Shown here: positions 1-6,897 of the stretch, piece by piece
How the letters are laid out: each line of letters begins with the position of its first letter
Numbering within the stretch: the first letter of the stretch is position 1
Source: Burkholderiales bacterium
GTDB taxonomy: Bacteria > Pseudomonadota > Gammaproteobacteria > Burkholderiales > Burkholderiaceae
Length of the DNA: 12,617 nucleotides
Assembly (NCBI GenBank): GCA_947372535.1
Contig: CANBUA010000127.1
Coordinates: forward strand, 1-12,617
Direction: 5' to 3'
Translations under genes and position numbers: made by a program
Notes under the pieces: model-generated
Seen by the model: the letters and a program-made list of their open reading frames with translations, nothing else
Databases searched by the model: none
What the model was told of the DNA's origin: nothing

Positions 1-379
1 GGACGATCTGGACGCGTCGAGGGTCGTCCTTGATGAAATTCAAGAAGGCGCGCATGCCTTCCTGGATGAGGCCTTTTTCATTCAGCGGCGCTTGGACGAC
101 AGCCTCACTGACCAAGGCGATCATCTTTCGGACCTCCAGCTGATACACCGCCTCAAACAGCGCGTGGATGCTGCTGAAGGACTCGTAGAAATACCGCTCG
201 GCCAGCCGTGCCTTGCCGCAGATGTCGCGCATCGTCGTCTGGGCATAGCCCATGGCCCCGAACACTTCCGTGGCCGCCTCCAGCAGGCGCCCTCGCCGCA
301 AACGGGTGCGCTCTTCCGCGGGTACGCCGGAATAGGTGCGCGCCTTGGGCGGCGGCGGTGTAGGCGATGGTTCGGTCAT
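1..379 (-). CDS. TetR/AcrR-family transcriptional regulator, N-terminal part (cut by left window edge)
   Basis: Reading leftward from the ATG at 379-377 gives 126 uninterrupted codons that run off the window. A flexible proline-rich start (residues 4-11) is followed at about residues 28-75 by a typical TetR helix-turn-helix: LLEAATEVFGAMGYAQTT, then MRDICGKARLAERYFYESF. The motif in which an aromatic pair (YFY) precedes the FxS of the recognition helix is a family hallmark. The remainder is the start of the ligand-binding/dimerisation domain, so the ligand cannot be guessed. It is likely a dimeric DNA-binding repressor. It lies 60 bases downstream of the Nudix gene on the same strand, so it could be co-transcribed or have its own promoter. 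No strong ribosome site precedes the ATG (upstream is C-rich), so an alternative start is possible. The family is certain; the target is unknown. Confidence 0.88.
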   Translation of the reverse strand, partial: MTEPSPTPPPPKARTYSGVPAEERTRLRRGRLLEAATEVFGAMGYAQTTMRDICGKARLAERYFYESFSSIHALFEAVYQLEVRKMIALVSEAVVQAPLNEKGLIQEGMRAFLNFIKDDPRRVQIV

Positions 380-439
380 GGGGCGGAGCAGCAGGTCAGG
401 TCAAGCGGATGAGGATACGAAGTCAGTGCGCAGGAAATT

Positions 440-946
440 CTACGGTGAACGGTGCTCGTACTCCGTGTGTCGATTGATGTTTGGTGAGTTTGCGAAATAG
501 GGCAGGACGTTGGGGTGGACGCCGCTGCCTTGTTCAGCCTCGCTGGCGGCACACCACCGATATTGCCCGTGCTGAGCGGTCGGCAGTGCCTGGGTGAGGA
601 TTTCGGCGCTCACCTCGTGCGCCATCACCACGTAATGCGTGCCGATGCCCGGCCTGCCCAGGAAATTCGTGTCATAGAGGTGGGTGTAGAGCCCGATCAA
701 TCGACTGTGGACCCGCCGGCAGGCCACGCCCAACTCCATCAGGCTGATGCGGGCAAAGGCGTCGTCCAGGGTCTCGCCCTTGAGGACACGCCCGCCTGGC
801 ACGAACCACGAGCCTTTGGCCGGCTCGTTCATCCGCAGGCCCACGAGGATGCGCGCAGCACTGTCGCGGATCACCAAGTCGATCGCCACCAGTGGCGTGC
901 GGTCCACGACCTCCAGAAATGCGTCATCGCTGAGCCTGCCTTGCAT
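440..946 (-). CDS. gmm: GDP-mannose mannosyl hydrolase-type Nudix protein
   Basis: A 168-residue protein of the Nudix superfamily most like GDP-mannose mannosyl hydrolase (Gmm/NudD), which hydrolyses GDP-mannose to GDP and mannose. The sequence shows GLRMNEPAKGSWFVPGGRV (about residues 36-54) and then KGETLDDAFARISLMELG (56-73). In this subfamily the usual REUXEE core of the Nudix box is degenerate (an R-x-x-x-x-E-L-G pattern), as here, so the missing glutamates are a family trait and not damage. The ATG at 946 has GGAG five bases upstream. It starts 18 bases after the glutathione peroxidase stop on the same strand, so the two are probably co-transcribed. No GDP-mannose or polysaccharide genes are visible in the window, so the in vivo substrate is unsupported by context. 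Another nucleotide-sugar Nudix activity remains possible. Confidence 0.87.
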   Translation of the reverse strand: MQGRLSDDAFLEVVDRTPLVAIDLVIRDSAARILVGLRMNEPAKGSWFVPGGRVLKGETLDDAFARISLMELGVACRRVHSRLIGLYTHLYDTNFLGRPGIGTHYVVMAHEVSAEILTQALPTAQHGQYRWCAASEAEQGSGVHPNVLPYFANSPNINRHTEYEHRSP

Positions 947-964
947 GTGATCTCCGTTGTTGTC

Positions 965-1552
965 TCATTTTATCGGTGCCACGGGCTGGGCCAGCAATTT
1001 TTCGACCTCCGCGATGAAATCTTTGTCATCGGGCGCCGTCAGGCTGGTGCGCGCGATGACGGTCTGCCCGTCGCGGGCAATCAGGTATTTGTGGAAATTC
1101 CACTTGGGCGAGGAGGCGCTCAAGCGCGTGAGCTCGGTGTGCAAGGCATTGGCCTCATCCCCCCGCACATGGCTTTTGGCAAACATGGGGAACTTCACGC
1201 CATAGGTGTTGGCGCAGAAATCGGCGATTTCCTTGGCCGAGCCCGGCTCCTGGCTGCCAAAGTCGTTGGAGGGAAAGCCCAGCACCACCAGGCCCTTGTC
1301 CTTGTAGCGGGCATACAGGGCTTCCAGCCCTTTGTACTGGCCGGTGAAGCCACAGTAGCTGGCCGTGTTGACCACCAGGATGACTTGGCCGGCGTACTGG
1401 CACAGCGACTGCGGTTTTTCATCCTGCAGGCGCGGGAAGGTCTTGTTCAACAAGGGCGGACAGGCGGCCGGCGCAGCTTGAGCCGACGAGACCGAGAGAG
1501 AAAGCACGGCAGCCAGGCCGCTGGCGCAAAGCCAGGCAATGGGACGAATCAT
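965..1552 (-). CDS. Exported glutathione peroxidase-family thiol peroxidase
   Basis: A 195-residue glutathione peroxidase-like enzyme that reduces hydrogen or organic peroxides with thiols (in bacteria often thioredoxin rather than glutathione). I chose the ATG at 1552: it has GAGG seven bases upstream and begins a clean Sec signal peptide (MIRPIAWL, hydrophobic stretch to about 20, cleavage probably after SSAQA at 26), which predicts a periplasmic protein. An in-frame start further upstream (1618) lengthens the protein but spoils the signal. The catalytic residues are all present: peroxidatic Cys67 in NTASYCGFTGQY, Gln101 in FGSQEPG, and Trp151-Asn152 in WNFHKYLI. Cys113 (FCANTYGVKFPMF) is a candidate resolving cysteine. 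The usual FPCNQF reads FPSNDF, so the Cys and first Gln of that loop are replaced; neither is the catalytic Gln. It lies between the acyltransferase and Nudix genes on the same strand. Confidence 0.92.
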   Translation of the reverse strand: MIRPIAWLCASGLAAVLSLSVSSAQAAPAACPPLLNKTFPRLQDEKPQSLCQYAGQVILVVNTASYCGFTGQYKGLEALYARYKDKGLVVLGFPSNDFGSQEPGSAKEIADFCANTYGVKFPMFAKSHVRGDEANALHTELTRLSASSPKWNFHKYLIARDGQTVIARTSLTAPDDKDFIAEVEKLLAQPVAPIK

Positions 1553-1614
1553 CTGAGGACCTCGTGGGTTGCGTGGGCACCCCAACCGATGCCCGATGCG
1601 CCATCCTAGGCCAC

Positions 1615-2460
1615 TCAAGCCCGGCCAGTGATGAAGTGCTGACGGTAGCGGGGGTTCATTTCCTCGACCCGCAACATCAAAGGCATGTCCGCTGTGTTGA
1701 AGGCTTCATCGAAGGCTGGCGGCCCCAACGAACGTGCGCCACACCGCAGATAGCCCCTCACCAAAGGCGGGATGTCCACGACATCAGGTGTGGCTTCGAG
1801 TAGGCAGGCGCTGCTCAGTGGCAGGGCCAGACGTGGCCGAACTTGCCAGGGGAGTTCGGCCAGGTGGCGCTCCTGCAACTGACGCCAGAGCTGACGCGCG
1901 AGCTGCCCGCCATCAGACAGGCTGACGCTCGCACACCCGATCATCGTCTGCAACTGGCGCACCGCCATGTAGCGGCCCAGCGCCGCCCACAGCATCATGA
2001 TGACGCCGCCTGATCGCCAATCCTCGTGCACGCAGGCGCGGCCCAGTTCCACGGCGTTCGCGCGCAGCGTTTGCAAGGGGGCCAGGTCAAACTCGGTGTC
2101 GGCGTACAGCCCGCCTGCGCGACGAGCCGCCTCGGGGGAGAGCACGCGGTAGGTGCCCACCAGCAGGCCCGGCTGGCCCTCATCATCGTCTCCCCCAGCT
2201 TTCACCATCAGGTGATCGCAGAACGCATCGAAGCGATCGGCATCCAGGCCGGGCAGGGTGCCAGGCGGCGGCGACAAGCGGGCCCCCATCTCATCGGCGA
2301 AGACTTGATAGCGCAGGCGTTGAACGGCATGCAGGTCATCTTCACTGCTGGCCCAACTCACCGCCAATGCGCACCTTAGACTGGCAACGCGCGGTGGGCC
2401 TGACGCCGGGTTGAATCCGGTCGAGAGGGCCTGCGAAAAACCGGCGGTGGCGACGCTCAT
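1615..2460 (-). CDS. GNAT-family N-acyltransferase, OlsB/hemolysin-like (Acetyltransf_5)
   Basis: A 281-residue protein of the family that includes OlsB, which transfers a 3-hydroxyacyl chain from acyl-ACP to the alpha-amino group of ornithine in aminolipid synthesis, and related N-acyl amino acid synthases. Family marks in order: RLRYQVFADEMG (about 48-59), a D-x-D-x-F-D-x-x-C-D-H-L segment (73-84), GTYRVL (102-107), GGLYADTEFDL (116-126), VELGRACVHEDWRSGG (137-152), and a C-terminal segment around PPLVRGYLRCGA with AFDEAFNTADM. The ATG at 2460 has AGAGGA six bases upstream and is preferred to an upstream in-frame start at 2535. It is probably cytoplasmic or peripheral at the inner membrane. 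It is divergent, by 57 bases, from a multi-pass membrane protein of the lysylphosphatidylglycerol synthase type. No OlsA-like second acyltransferase is seen, so the exact lipid or N-acyl amino acid product is unknown. Confidence 0.82.
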   Translation of the reverse strand: MSVATAGFSQALSTGFNPASGPPRVASLRCALAVSWASSEDDLHAVQRLRYQVFADEMGARLSPPPGTLPGLDADRFDAFCDHLMVKAGGDDDEGQPGLLVGTYRVLSPEAARRAGGLYADTEFDLAPLQTLRANAVELGRACVHEDWRSGGVIMMLWAALGRYMAVRQLQTMIGCASVSLSDGGQLARQLWRQLQERHLAELPWQVRPRLALPLSSACLLEATPDVVDIPPLVRGYLRCGARSLGPPAFDEAFNTADMPLMLRVEEMNPRYRQHFITGRA

Positions 2461-2517
2461 GCGGATCCTCTGATTGGAATGACAGGGCCTGTGGCCATCT
2501 GAACCCCGGCAATCTCC

Positions 2518-3546
2518 GTGCCTGCTACAAACCAATGCCTCATGCCAGCTCCGCCCAAAACCTTGCCCACCTCAGTTGACCGCAGTTTACCCACCGCCAA
2601 GGCGTGGTGGCTCAAGGCCGCCGGCGCGTTGGTGGCACTCGGCATGCTGCTGGCCGCCGCGTGGACCTTGAAGCGCTACGCCGCCATGCTGTCCTGGCAA
2701 GACCTGATGGCGGCGGTGGCACGTCAGCCAGATGAGCGCATTGCCTGGTCGCTGGCTTTGACGGCAGTGAGCTTTCTGGCTTTGGGGATCGATGACGTGG
2801 TGGCGTGCCGGGTCGTAGCGCCTGGGCGCGTGCCGTTGAGGAAGGCGCTGTTGGCGGGCGCTGCAGGGCATGCCATCTCCAACACGCTGGGTTTTCATGC
2901 CCTGACCGGCAGTGCCATCCGCTTGCGGGTCTATGGGCGCTGCGGCTTGGACCTGGCCGATGCCTTGCGGGTGATTTCGGTGTCCGGGCTGGCCGTGGGC
3001 CTGGGTTTTTTGTCGATGGTTGGCCTGGGCCTGGTGCTCACGCCCTTTCACGCCGGGCCATGGTCGATGGCCAGTGTGGCTTGGGGCATCGCCGTCTGGC
3101 TGATCCTGGCATTGTTCGTGGGCTGGCTGGCGCCACGGCCACGTGTGCTGGCCTGGCGGGCCTGGCGCTTGCCATTGCCGCCGGCCCCCGCTGCGGCCGG
3201 CCTGATCATCCTGGGCGCCATTGAAAGCGCTGCGGCCATCGGGGCCTTGTACGTGCTGCTGCCCTTGGATGCCGCGCCATCGTTCTTGTGGTTCGCGGTG
3301 GCTTACGTATCGGCTGTCTTGCTTGGCATCGTGGCCCAGGTGCCCGGTGGCCTCGGCGTCTTCGAAGCGGCCATGGCCACCGCCATGTCGGGCCGCGGCG
3401 GGCCGGACCTGCTGGCCGCCTTGCTGCTGTATCGGCTGCTGTACAACCTGCTGCCCTTTGTGCTCATGGGCGCGGCCTTCGGCCTGTCAGAGCTGCGCCA
3501 TGCGGCCCGCGCGCGGCGAGCCGGCGCTCAGTTGGACGAAGGGTAG
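2518..3546 (+). CDS. Lysylphosphatidylglycerol synthase transmembrane-domain (UPF0104/YbhN-type) membrane protein
   Basis: A 342-residue, very hydrophobic protein with about eight predicted membrane spans (roughly residues 33-50, 75-95, 115-130, 150-180, 188-207, 225-250, 255-273, 298-325). It matches the membrane half of MprF/LPG synthase, the part that moves aminoacylated lipids across the membrane; the catalytic aminoacyl-transferase half is absent. Diagnostic motifs are AQVPGGLGVFEAAM (about 273-286) and LLYRLLYNLLPF near the C-terminus. It could be a stand-alone lipid translocase, but its substrate is not shown. The start may be GTG 2518 or ATG 2542; neither has a clear ribosome site. 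It is divergent from the OlsB-like acyltransferase, which invites the guess that it handles that enzyme's product. Its last 19 bases overlap the convergent ATP-grasp gene. Confidence 0.82.
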   Translation: MPATNQCLMPAPPKTLPTSVDRSLPTAKAWWLKAAGALVALGMLLAAAWTLKRYAAMLSWQDLMAAVARQPDERIAWSLALTAVSFLALGIDDVVACRVVAPGRVPLRKALLAGAAGHAISNTLGFHALTGSAIRLRVYGRCGLDLADALRVISVSGLAVGLGFLSMVGLGLVLTPFHAGPWSMASVAWGIAVWLILALFVGWLAPRPRVLAWRAWRLPLPPAPAAAGLIILGAIESAAAIGALYVLLPLDAAPSFLWFAVAYVSAVLLGIVAQVPGGLGVFEAAMATAMSGRGGPDLLAALLLYRLLYNLLPFVLMGAAFGLSELRHAARARRAGAQLDEG

Positions 3547-4583
3547 CGCGCAATCAAGGCCTGCTGGCGAAAGTGCAGACGCGCCAGCCCGATGAGGCCG
3601 ACCGGCCGGTGGCCCAGCTTGCGCATGGCCGCCGCCAGGGAGAACAGGCGCCGCTGCTTGTCGAAAATGATGGCGTAAGCCTGCTTGAGCGTGAAGGCCG
3701 GGTCCCACGCGTGAACGGCCTCCGAGCCAGCGCCATTGACCTCGATGATCTTGAACCCCACCCCCGACTGCAAAGCGCTCAACTCATCGAACTTGACATC
3801 GAAACGGCCGGCGTGGAAGTCCGTCATGTCGCGCGCAATGGCGTCCACCGCCTGCGTCAAGGCCGTGGTGATCAGCGGTGTGCCATCGACATACAGCCCG
3901 CCCACCCGGGTCGAGCTGACGGTTGACAGTCGGACCACTTCGCCCGCCGCAGGCACCCGGTCGGTGTCGCAACAGGGCTCGCTCAGGCCATCGCGTCCCA
4001 GCCGGCTCAGCCGTTCATCCAGGGCCATCAATTGGGCCACTGAATGGACACCATCACCCGTCACGCGAGGGTAATGGCGCAGCAGCATGCCGATCAGCCG
4101 CCCTTGCGCCTGACCTGGCTCGCGCATGTAAAACAGACCGGCTTCGCCTTCTGCCGCCAGGAACTCTTGCAGAACGATGCGCTCGCCTTGCGGATAGCGG
4201 CCGACGTAGTCTTGCAAGGCTGACCGATCAGCGATCAGCCTGACGCCATAACCGCACCAGCCCAGGTCGGGCTTGACCACCAGTGGGAACGCCAGGCCCT
4301 GGGCGCGCATGGCCAGGTCAATGCGCGGCCAGGTCTGCTCGCCTTCGTGAAGCACCGAGGCCGTGCGCGCTGTCGCGGACAGCGCGTGCGGGCCCATGCT
4401 GGCCAAGTATTCCATCTTGCCTTCGCCCACCATGCCGCCCGAGGTGATGGCCGGGTTGGCGCAGGAAGGCAAGGTGATCGAGCCGTATCGCAACGACAGC
4501 CAGAGCCACTGGGCCACGATGGGCACGAGGTTGAGCCACTTGGGCAGACGCTCCAGCTCACCCACCTGAGGTTGCGTGGCCAT
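3528..4583 (-). CDS. ATP-grasp ligase (D-Ala-D-Ala ligase-like fold)
   Basis: A 351-residue ATP-grasp enzyme, a class that activates a carboxylate as acyl phosphate and joins it to an amine or thiol. The core is visible: FPLVVKPDLGWCGYGV (99-114) supplies the ATP-binding lysine (Lys104) and glycine-rich loop; VLQEF (137-141) gives the adenine-binding strand; FDVKFDE (261-267) and IIEVNGAGSEAVH (279-291) hold probable magnesium ligands Asp262, Glu281 and Asn283. The N-terminal region, with LNLVPIVAQWLWLSLRYGS and TLPSCANPAITSGG, is not a normal Ddl N-domain, so D-alanine is unlikely to be the substrate. Its ATG overlaps the DUF1989 stop (TGATG, 4585-4581), the third gene of a coupled operon after the GntA-like and DUF1989 genes. 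Its 3' end overlaps the convergent membrane protein by 19 bases. Substrates are unknown; a role in joining an N-oxidised or guanidino amino acid to another building block is inference. Confidence 0.85.
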   Translation of the reverse strand: MATQPQVGELERLPKWLNLVPIVAQWLWLSLRYGSITLPSCANPAITSGGMVGEGKMEYLASMGPHALSATARTASVLHEGEQTWPRIDLAMRAQGLAFPLVVKPDLGWCGYGVRLIADRSALQDYVGRYPQGERIVLQEFLAAEGEAGLFYMREPGQAQGRLIGMLLRHYPRVTGDGVHSVAQLMALDERLSRLGRDGLSEPCCDTDRVPAAGEVVRLSTVSSTRVGGLYVDGTPLITTALTQAVDAIARDMTDFHAGRFDVKFDELSALQSGVGFKIIEVNGAGSEAVHAWDPAFTLKQAYAIIFDKQRRLFSLAAAMRKLGHRPVGLIGLARLHFRQQALIARYPSSN

Positions 4584-5185
4584 CAATTCAGCACGCAGAA
4601 ATCAATGGGCTTGAAACGGCCGTTGTTGGAGCCCTCGGCGGAGCACGCTGTCAGGCCGCAGATCAGGTCCATCTCGGCGCGCAGCTCAATGAAGTCGCCG
4701 GCTTTGGAGGTGGGCACGTCCACCGTCATTCGACCGCCCGCATGGATGTTGACATTCATGAAGATGTTGAAGGTGGTGCCGATCTGATGCCCCTGCACCC
4801 CGAACTCGCCCATGGGCTTGCACAGGTTCTCAAAGCAACTGGGGTGATGGCCCTCGTGCTTGTAGAGGATCTCGAACATCTCCTGACTGCACGGGGTGAG
4901 CAGGAAGTCATGGCGGCCCACGGTATCGGCCAGGATGGTGAACATGACCTGGCTGTCATTGGCATAGAGCAGATCACCTGTGCTGAGGTAGATCTTGCCG
5001 GCATAGTCCATCGAGCGCCCGGAGGACAGCGTGCAATGCGGGTCGTGCGCGCTGACCGCGAACAGGTCGGACACCTGCTCACCCAGGGGGTCGATCACGC
5101 GCAGCACCTGACCCTTGTTGAGGCGAAAAGCCTGGCCGCTTTGAGGTGAGATTCTGCGGGGCTGTTCACAGGCGGCTGCGGTCAA
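4583..5185 (-). CDS. DUF1989 (urea carboxylase-associated family) protein
   Basis: A 200-residue protein covering the whole DUF1989 fold. The family includes the urea carboxylase-associated proteins UAAP1/UAAP2, some of which are now known as the two subunits of carboxyguanidine deiminase in guanidine breakdown. Marks seen: GQVLRVIDPLGEQVSDLFA (25-43), GDLLYAND (70-77), TPCSQEMFEIL (97-107), HPSCFENLCKPMGE (115-128), FNIFMNVNI (139-147), the AGD-x-x-E-L-R-A-E-M-D segment (162-173) and ACSAEGSNNG (180-189), with several conserved cysteines. I place the start at TTG 5185-5183, which overlaps the preceding stop as TTGA and has AAGGA six bases upstream. The ATG at 5236 would overlap the upstream gene by 55 bases and add a tail without family character. 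Its partner here is a single GntA-like gene, not urea carboxylase, so it may act on an N-hydroxyguanidine or related compound (inference). Confidence 0.87.
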   Translation of the reverse strand: MTAAACEQPRRISPQSGQAFRLNKGQVLRVIDPLGEQVSDLFAVSAHDPHCTLSSGRSMDYAGKIYLSTGDLLYANDSQVMFTILADTVGRHDFLLTPCSQEMFEILYKHEGHHPSCFENLCKPMGEFGVQGHQIGTTFNIFMNVNIHAGGRMTVDVPTSKAGDFIELRAEMDLICGLTACSAEGSNNGRFKPIDFCVLN

Positions 5186-5883
5186 GGCGTGTCCTTGGAG
5201 GTGGGTTGATCGTGGTGAAGCGCATGAAACGGGCACTGCCAGCGTGAGCTCACGGCCCGGCCTGAATACTGCCGGGATTCGGCGGCTTGCCCGAAGTCGT
5301 TCAAGGCCGGGTTGATGGAGCCCTGCGTGGCCAACTCCTTCTGGCGGATCACCTGTTGCATGCGTTCATATTGCCCGTGAGCCCGAAGTTGCTCGAACTG
5401 CTCGTGCGGGTTGAACGCGATGATGGCATGAGGCGCCCGCCTGGCCTGGCGCGAGGCCTTGGGGTGCATGCCGACCAGGAAGAACGCTCGCCCGCCGATG
5501 CTGAAAGAAAAATCAGGGCTGTCCGGATCGTTGCTGACCGACGTGTTCCAGGCAAAGCGCCGGGCATCGATTTCATGCATTTTTTGCAGGTGCCGCCACA
5601 ACAATTGCTCGAAGTGCAACTCGTCTCTCACGTCCGTGGCCGTGAACACCGCCAAGAAGGAGGCAAAGCCATCGGCCGCATCCGGGAAACTTTGCGAGAA
5701 GGCATAAACATCGTCGCAGCAGGCCTGAGCCGCCCCCGCGTCACCAAGCTGCCCGTAAACCTCCAGGTGATAACGCTGGCGGTTGATGAGCGATTTGGCC
5801 GCCACGCAAGGAAAGTCGGCAGACAGCACCTTGTGGCGAACTTGCGCTTGGACTTCTTCTTCGAGTGTGGTGACGTCCATCAT
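5182..5883 (-). CDS. gntA: YqcI/YcgG-family heme-dependent N-hydroxylase homologue (GntA-like)
   Basis: A 233-residue protein of the YqcI/YcgG family. Characterised members are heme enzymes that hydroxylate guanidine nitrogens: GntA acts on pre-guanitoxin, and a relative hydroxylates arginine in phosphonate antibiotic synthesis. Family marks run throughout: FPCVAAKSLINRQRY (24-38), LLWRHLQKMHEID (94-106), NDPDSPDFSFSIGGRAFFLVG (118-138), MHPKASRQARR (139-149), FNPHEQFEQLRAHGQY (157-172), GSINPALNDFG (188-198), ESRQYSGR (202-209) and WQCPFH (215-220). The length fits the family. I chose ATG 5883, which has GAGGAAGGAA directly upstream; a second ATG follows at 5880, and the upstream in-frame start (5943) adds a non-family tail. 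It heads the operon GntA-like, DUF1989, ATP-grasp and is divergent from a ferritin-like gene. Family membership is very secure; the substrate is not known, and the guanitoxin pathway itself is not present in the window. The gene symbol only reflects the closest named family. Confidence 0.9.
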   Translation of the reverse strand: MMDVTTLEEEVQAQVRHKVLSADFPCVAAKSLINRQRYHLEVYGQLGDAGAAQACCDDVYAFSQSFPDAADGFASFLAVFTATDVRDELHFEQLLWRHLQKMHEIDARRFAWNTSVSNDPDSPDFSFSIGGRAFFLVGMHPKASRQARRAPHAIIAFNPHEQFEQLRAHGQYERMQQVIRQKELATQGSINPALNDFGQAAESRQYSGRAVSSRWQCPFHALHHDQPTSKDTP

Positions 5884-5890
5884 TTCCTTC

Positions 5891-6032
5891 CTCACATGCC
5901 GGCGGCAACAGGGGGCCAGCGTGAGAGCCAATGAGCAAGCCACATGCCCATGGCTGGCCGACGCCCTCGACCATCAAGTTGTCATGTGAGCTCGCTAGGC
6001 TGGACAAACCTCTTTCCGGAGTTTCTCACATG
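5891..6032. repeat. Three copies of CTCACATG in the divergent intergenic region
   Basis: The 8-mer CTCACATG occurs at 5891-5898 (+), 5983-5990 (reverse orientation) and 6025-6032 (+), all between the GntA-like and ferritin-like genes. The first abuts the GntA-like ribosome site and the last contains the ferritin-like start codon, so part of the match is forced by translation signals. The middle copy is not explained this way. It could be a binding site for a shared regulator or coincidence. I found no convincing -35/-10 pair on either strand of this region. Confidence 0.4.
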
Positions 6033-6872
6033 CTCTACCCCGAACTCTTCAAGCAGTTGGAGTCCGTCCGCTGGAACATGGACACCGACATCCCCTGGGC
6101 GAGCTTTGACGCCACCCGCCTGAGCGACGAGCAGGCGCGCACCATCAAGATGAACGCCATCACTGAGTGGGCCGCCTTGCCCGCCACGGAAATGTTCCTG
6201 CGCGACAACCGCCACGACAGCGACTTCTGCGCCTTCATGAGCGTCTGGTTCTTCGAGGAGCAAAAGCATTCGCTGGTGCTGATGGAGTACCTGCGGCGCT
6301 TTCGGCCCGACCTGGTCCCGACCGAGCAGGAGTTGCACGAGGTGCGCTTCGAGTTCGACCCCGCGCCCGCGCTGGAGACCCTGATGATGCATTTCTGCGG
6401 CGAGATCAGGCTCAATCACTGGTACCGCCGCGCCGCCCAGTGGCACACCGAGCCCGTCATCCGTGCCATCTACGAGACCCTGGCCCGCGACGAAGCCCGC
6501 CATGGGGGTGCCTACCTGCGCTACATGAAGCGCGCGCTGCACAACTTCGGCGACGAGGCCAGAGCGGCCTTTGCCAAGGTGGGCGTGCTCATGGCCAGCG
6601 CTCGGCGCACCGCGCAAGCGCTGCATCCGACCAACCTGCATGTGGCGCAAGGGCATTTCCCACGCGACACCATCCAGTCACGCGTGCCCGATCCGCAATG
6701 GTTGGCGCACTGGCTGGACCACCAGATCCAGTTCGACGAGGCCTGGGAGGGCAAGGTGATCGATCGCATCCTGCACAACCTCGGCCTGTTGATGGAGCGC
6801 AGCTTTGCCAGCGTGCAGGAACTCAACCGCTACCGCAAAGAAATCAACGCGCGTGTCGCGGTCACCCTTTGA
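6030..6872 (+). CDS. Ferritin-like superfamily di-iron protein
   Basis: A 280-residue, mostly helical protein with the metal-binding pattern of ferritin-like di-iron enzymes (the fold of acyl-ACP desaturases and ribonucleotide reductase R2). Candidate ligands: Glu46 (ITEWAAL), Glu77 and His80 (FFEEQKHSLVL), Glu125 (FCGEIRLNHW), Glu155 and His158 (LARDEARHGGAYL), that is, two E-x-x-H motifs plus two single glutamates. This suggests an oxygen-activating oxidase or desaturase, but no substrate can be read from the sequence. I chose ATG 6030, which has CCGGAG eight bases upstream; a longer in-frame start (5931) lacks support and would run across the divergent promoter region. It is divergent from the GntA-like operon, which makes a joint pathway or regulation plausible. 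No plus-strand intrinsic terminator follows; the hairpin at 6904-6919 has its T-run on the other strand. Confidence 0.83.
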   Translation: MLYPELFKQLESVRWNMDTDIPWASFDATRLSDEQARTIKMNAITEWAALPATEMFLRDNRHDSDFCAFMSVWFFEEQKHSLVLMEYLRRFRPDLVPTEQELHEVRFEFDPAPALETLMMHFCGEIRLNHWYRRAAQWHTEPVIRAIYETLARDEARHGGAYLRYMKRALHNFGDEARAAFAKVGVLMASARRTAQALHPTNLHVAQGHFPRDTIQSRVPDPQWLAHWLDHQIQFDEAWEGKVIDRILHNLGLLMERSFASVQELNRYRKEINARVAVTL

Positions 6873-6897
6873 GATTTTCCACGCGGGGCGGGGCATG

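Noticed and set aside
515..1609. Long plus-strand open frame (364 codons) opposite the Nudix and glutathione peroxidase genes
   Set aside because: It has no recognisable family and lies antisense to two genes with clear catalytic motifs; long antisense frames are common in GC-rich DNA.
5182..6872. Complete guanitoxin biosynthesis cluster
   Set aside because: Only the N-hydroxylase family is shared; the PLP enzymes, methyltransferase and kinase of that pathway are not in the window.
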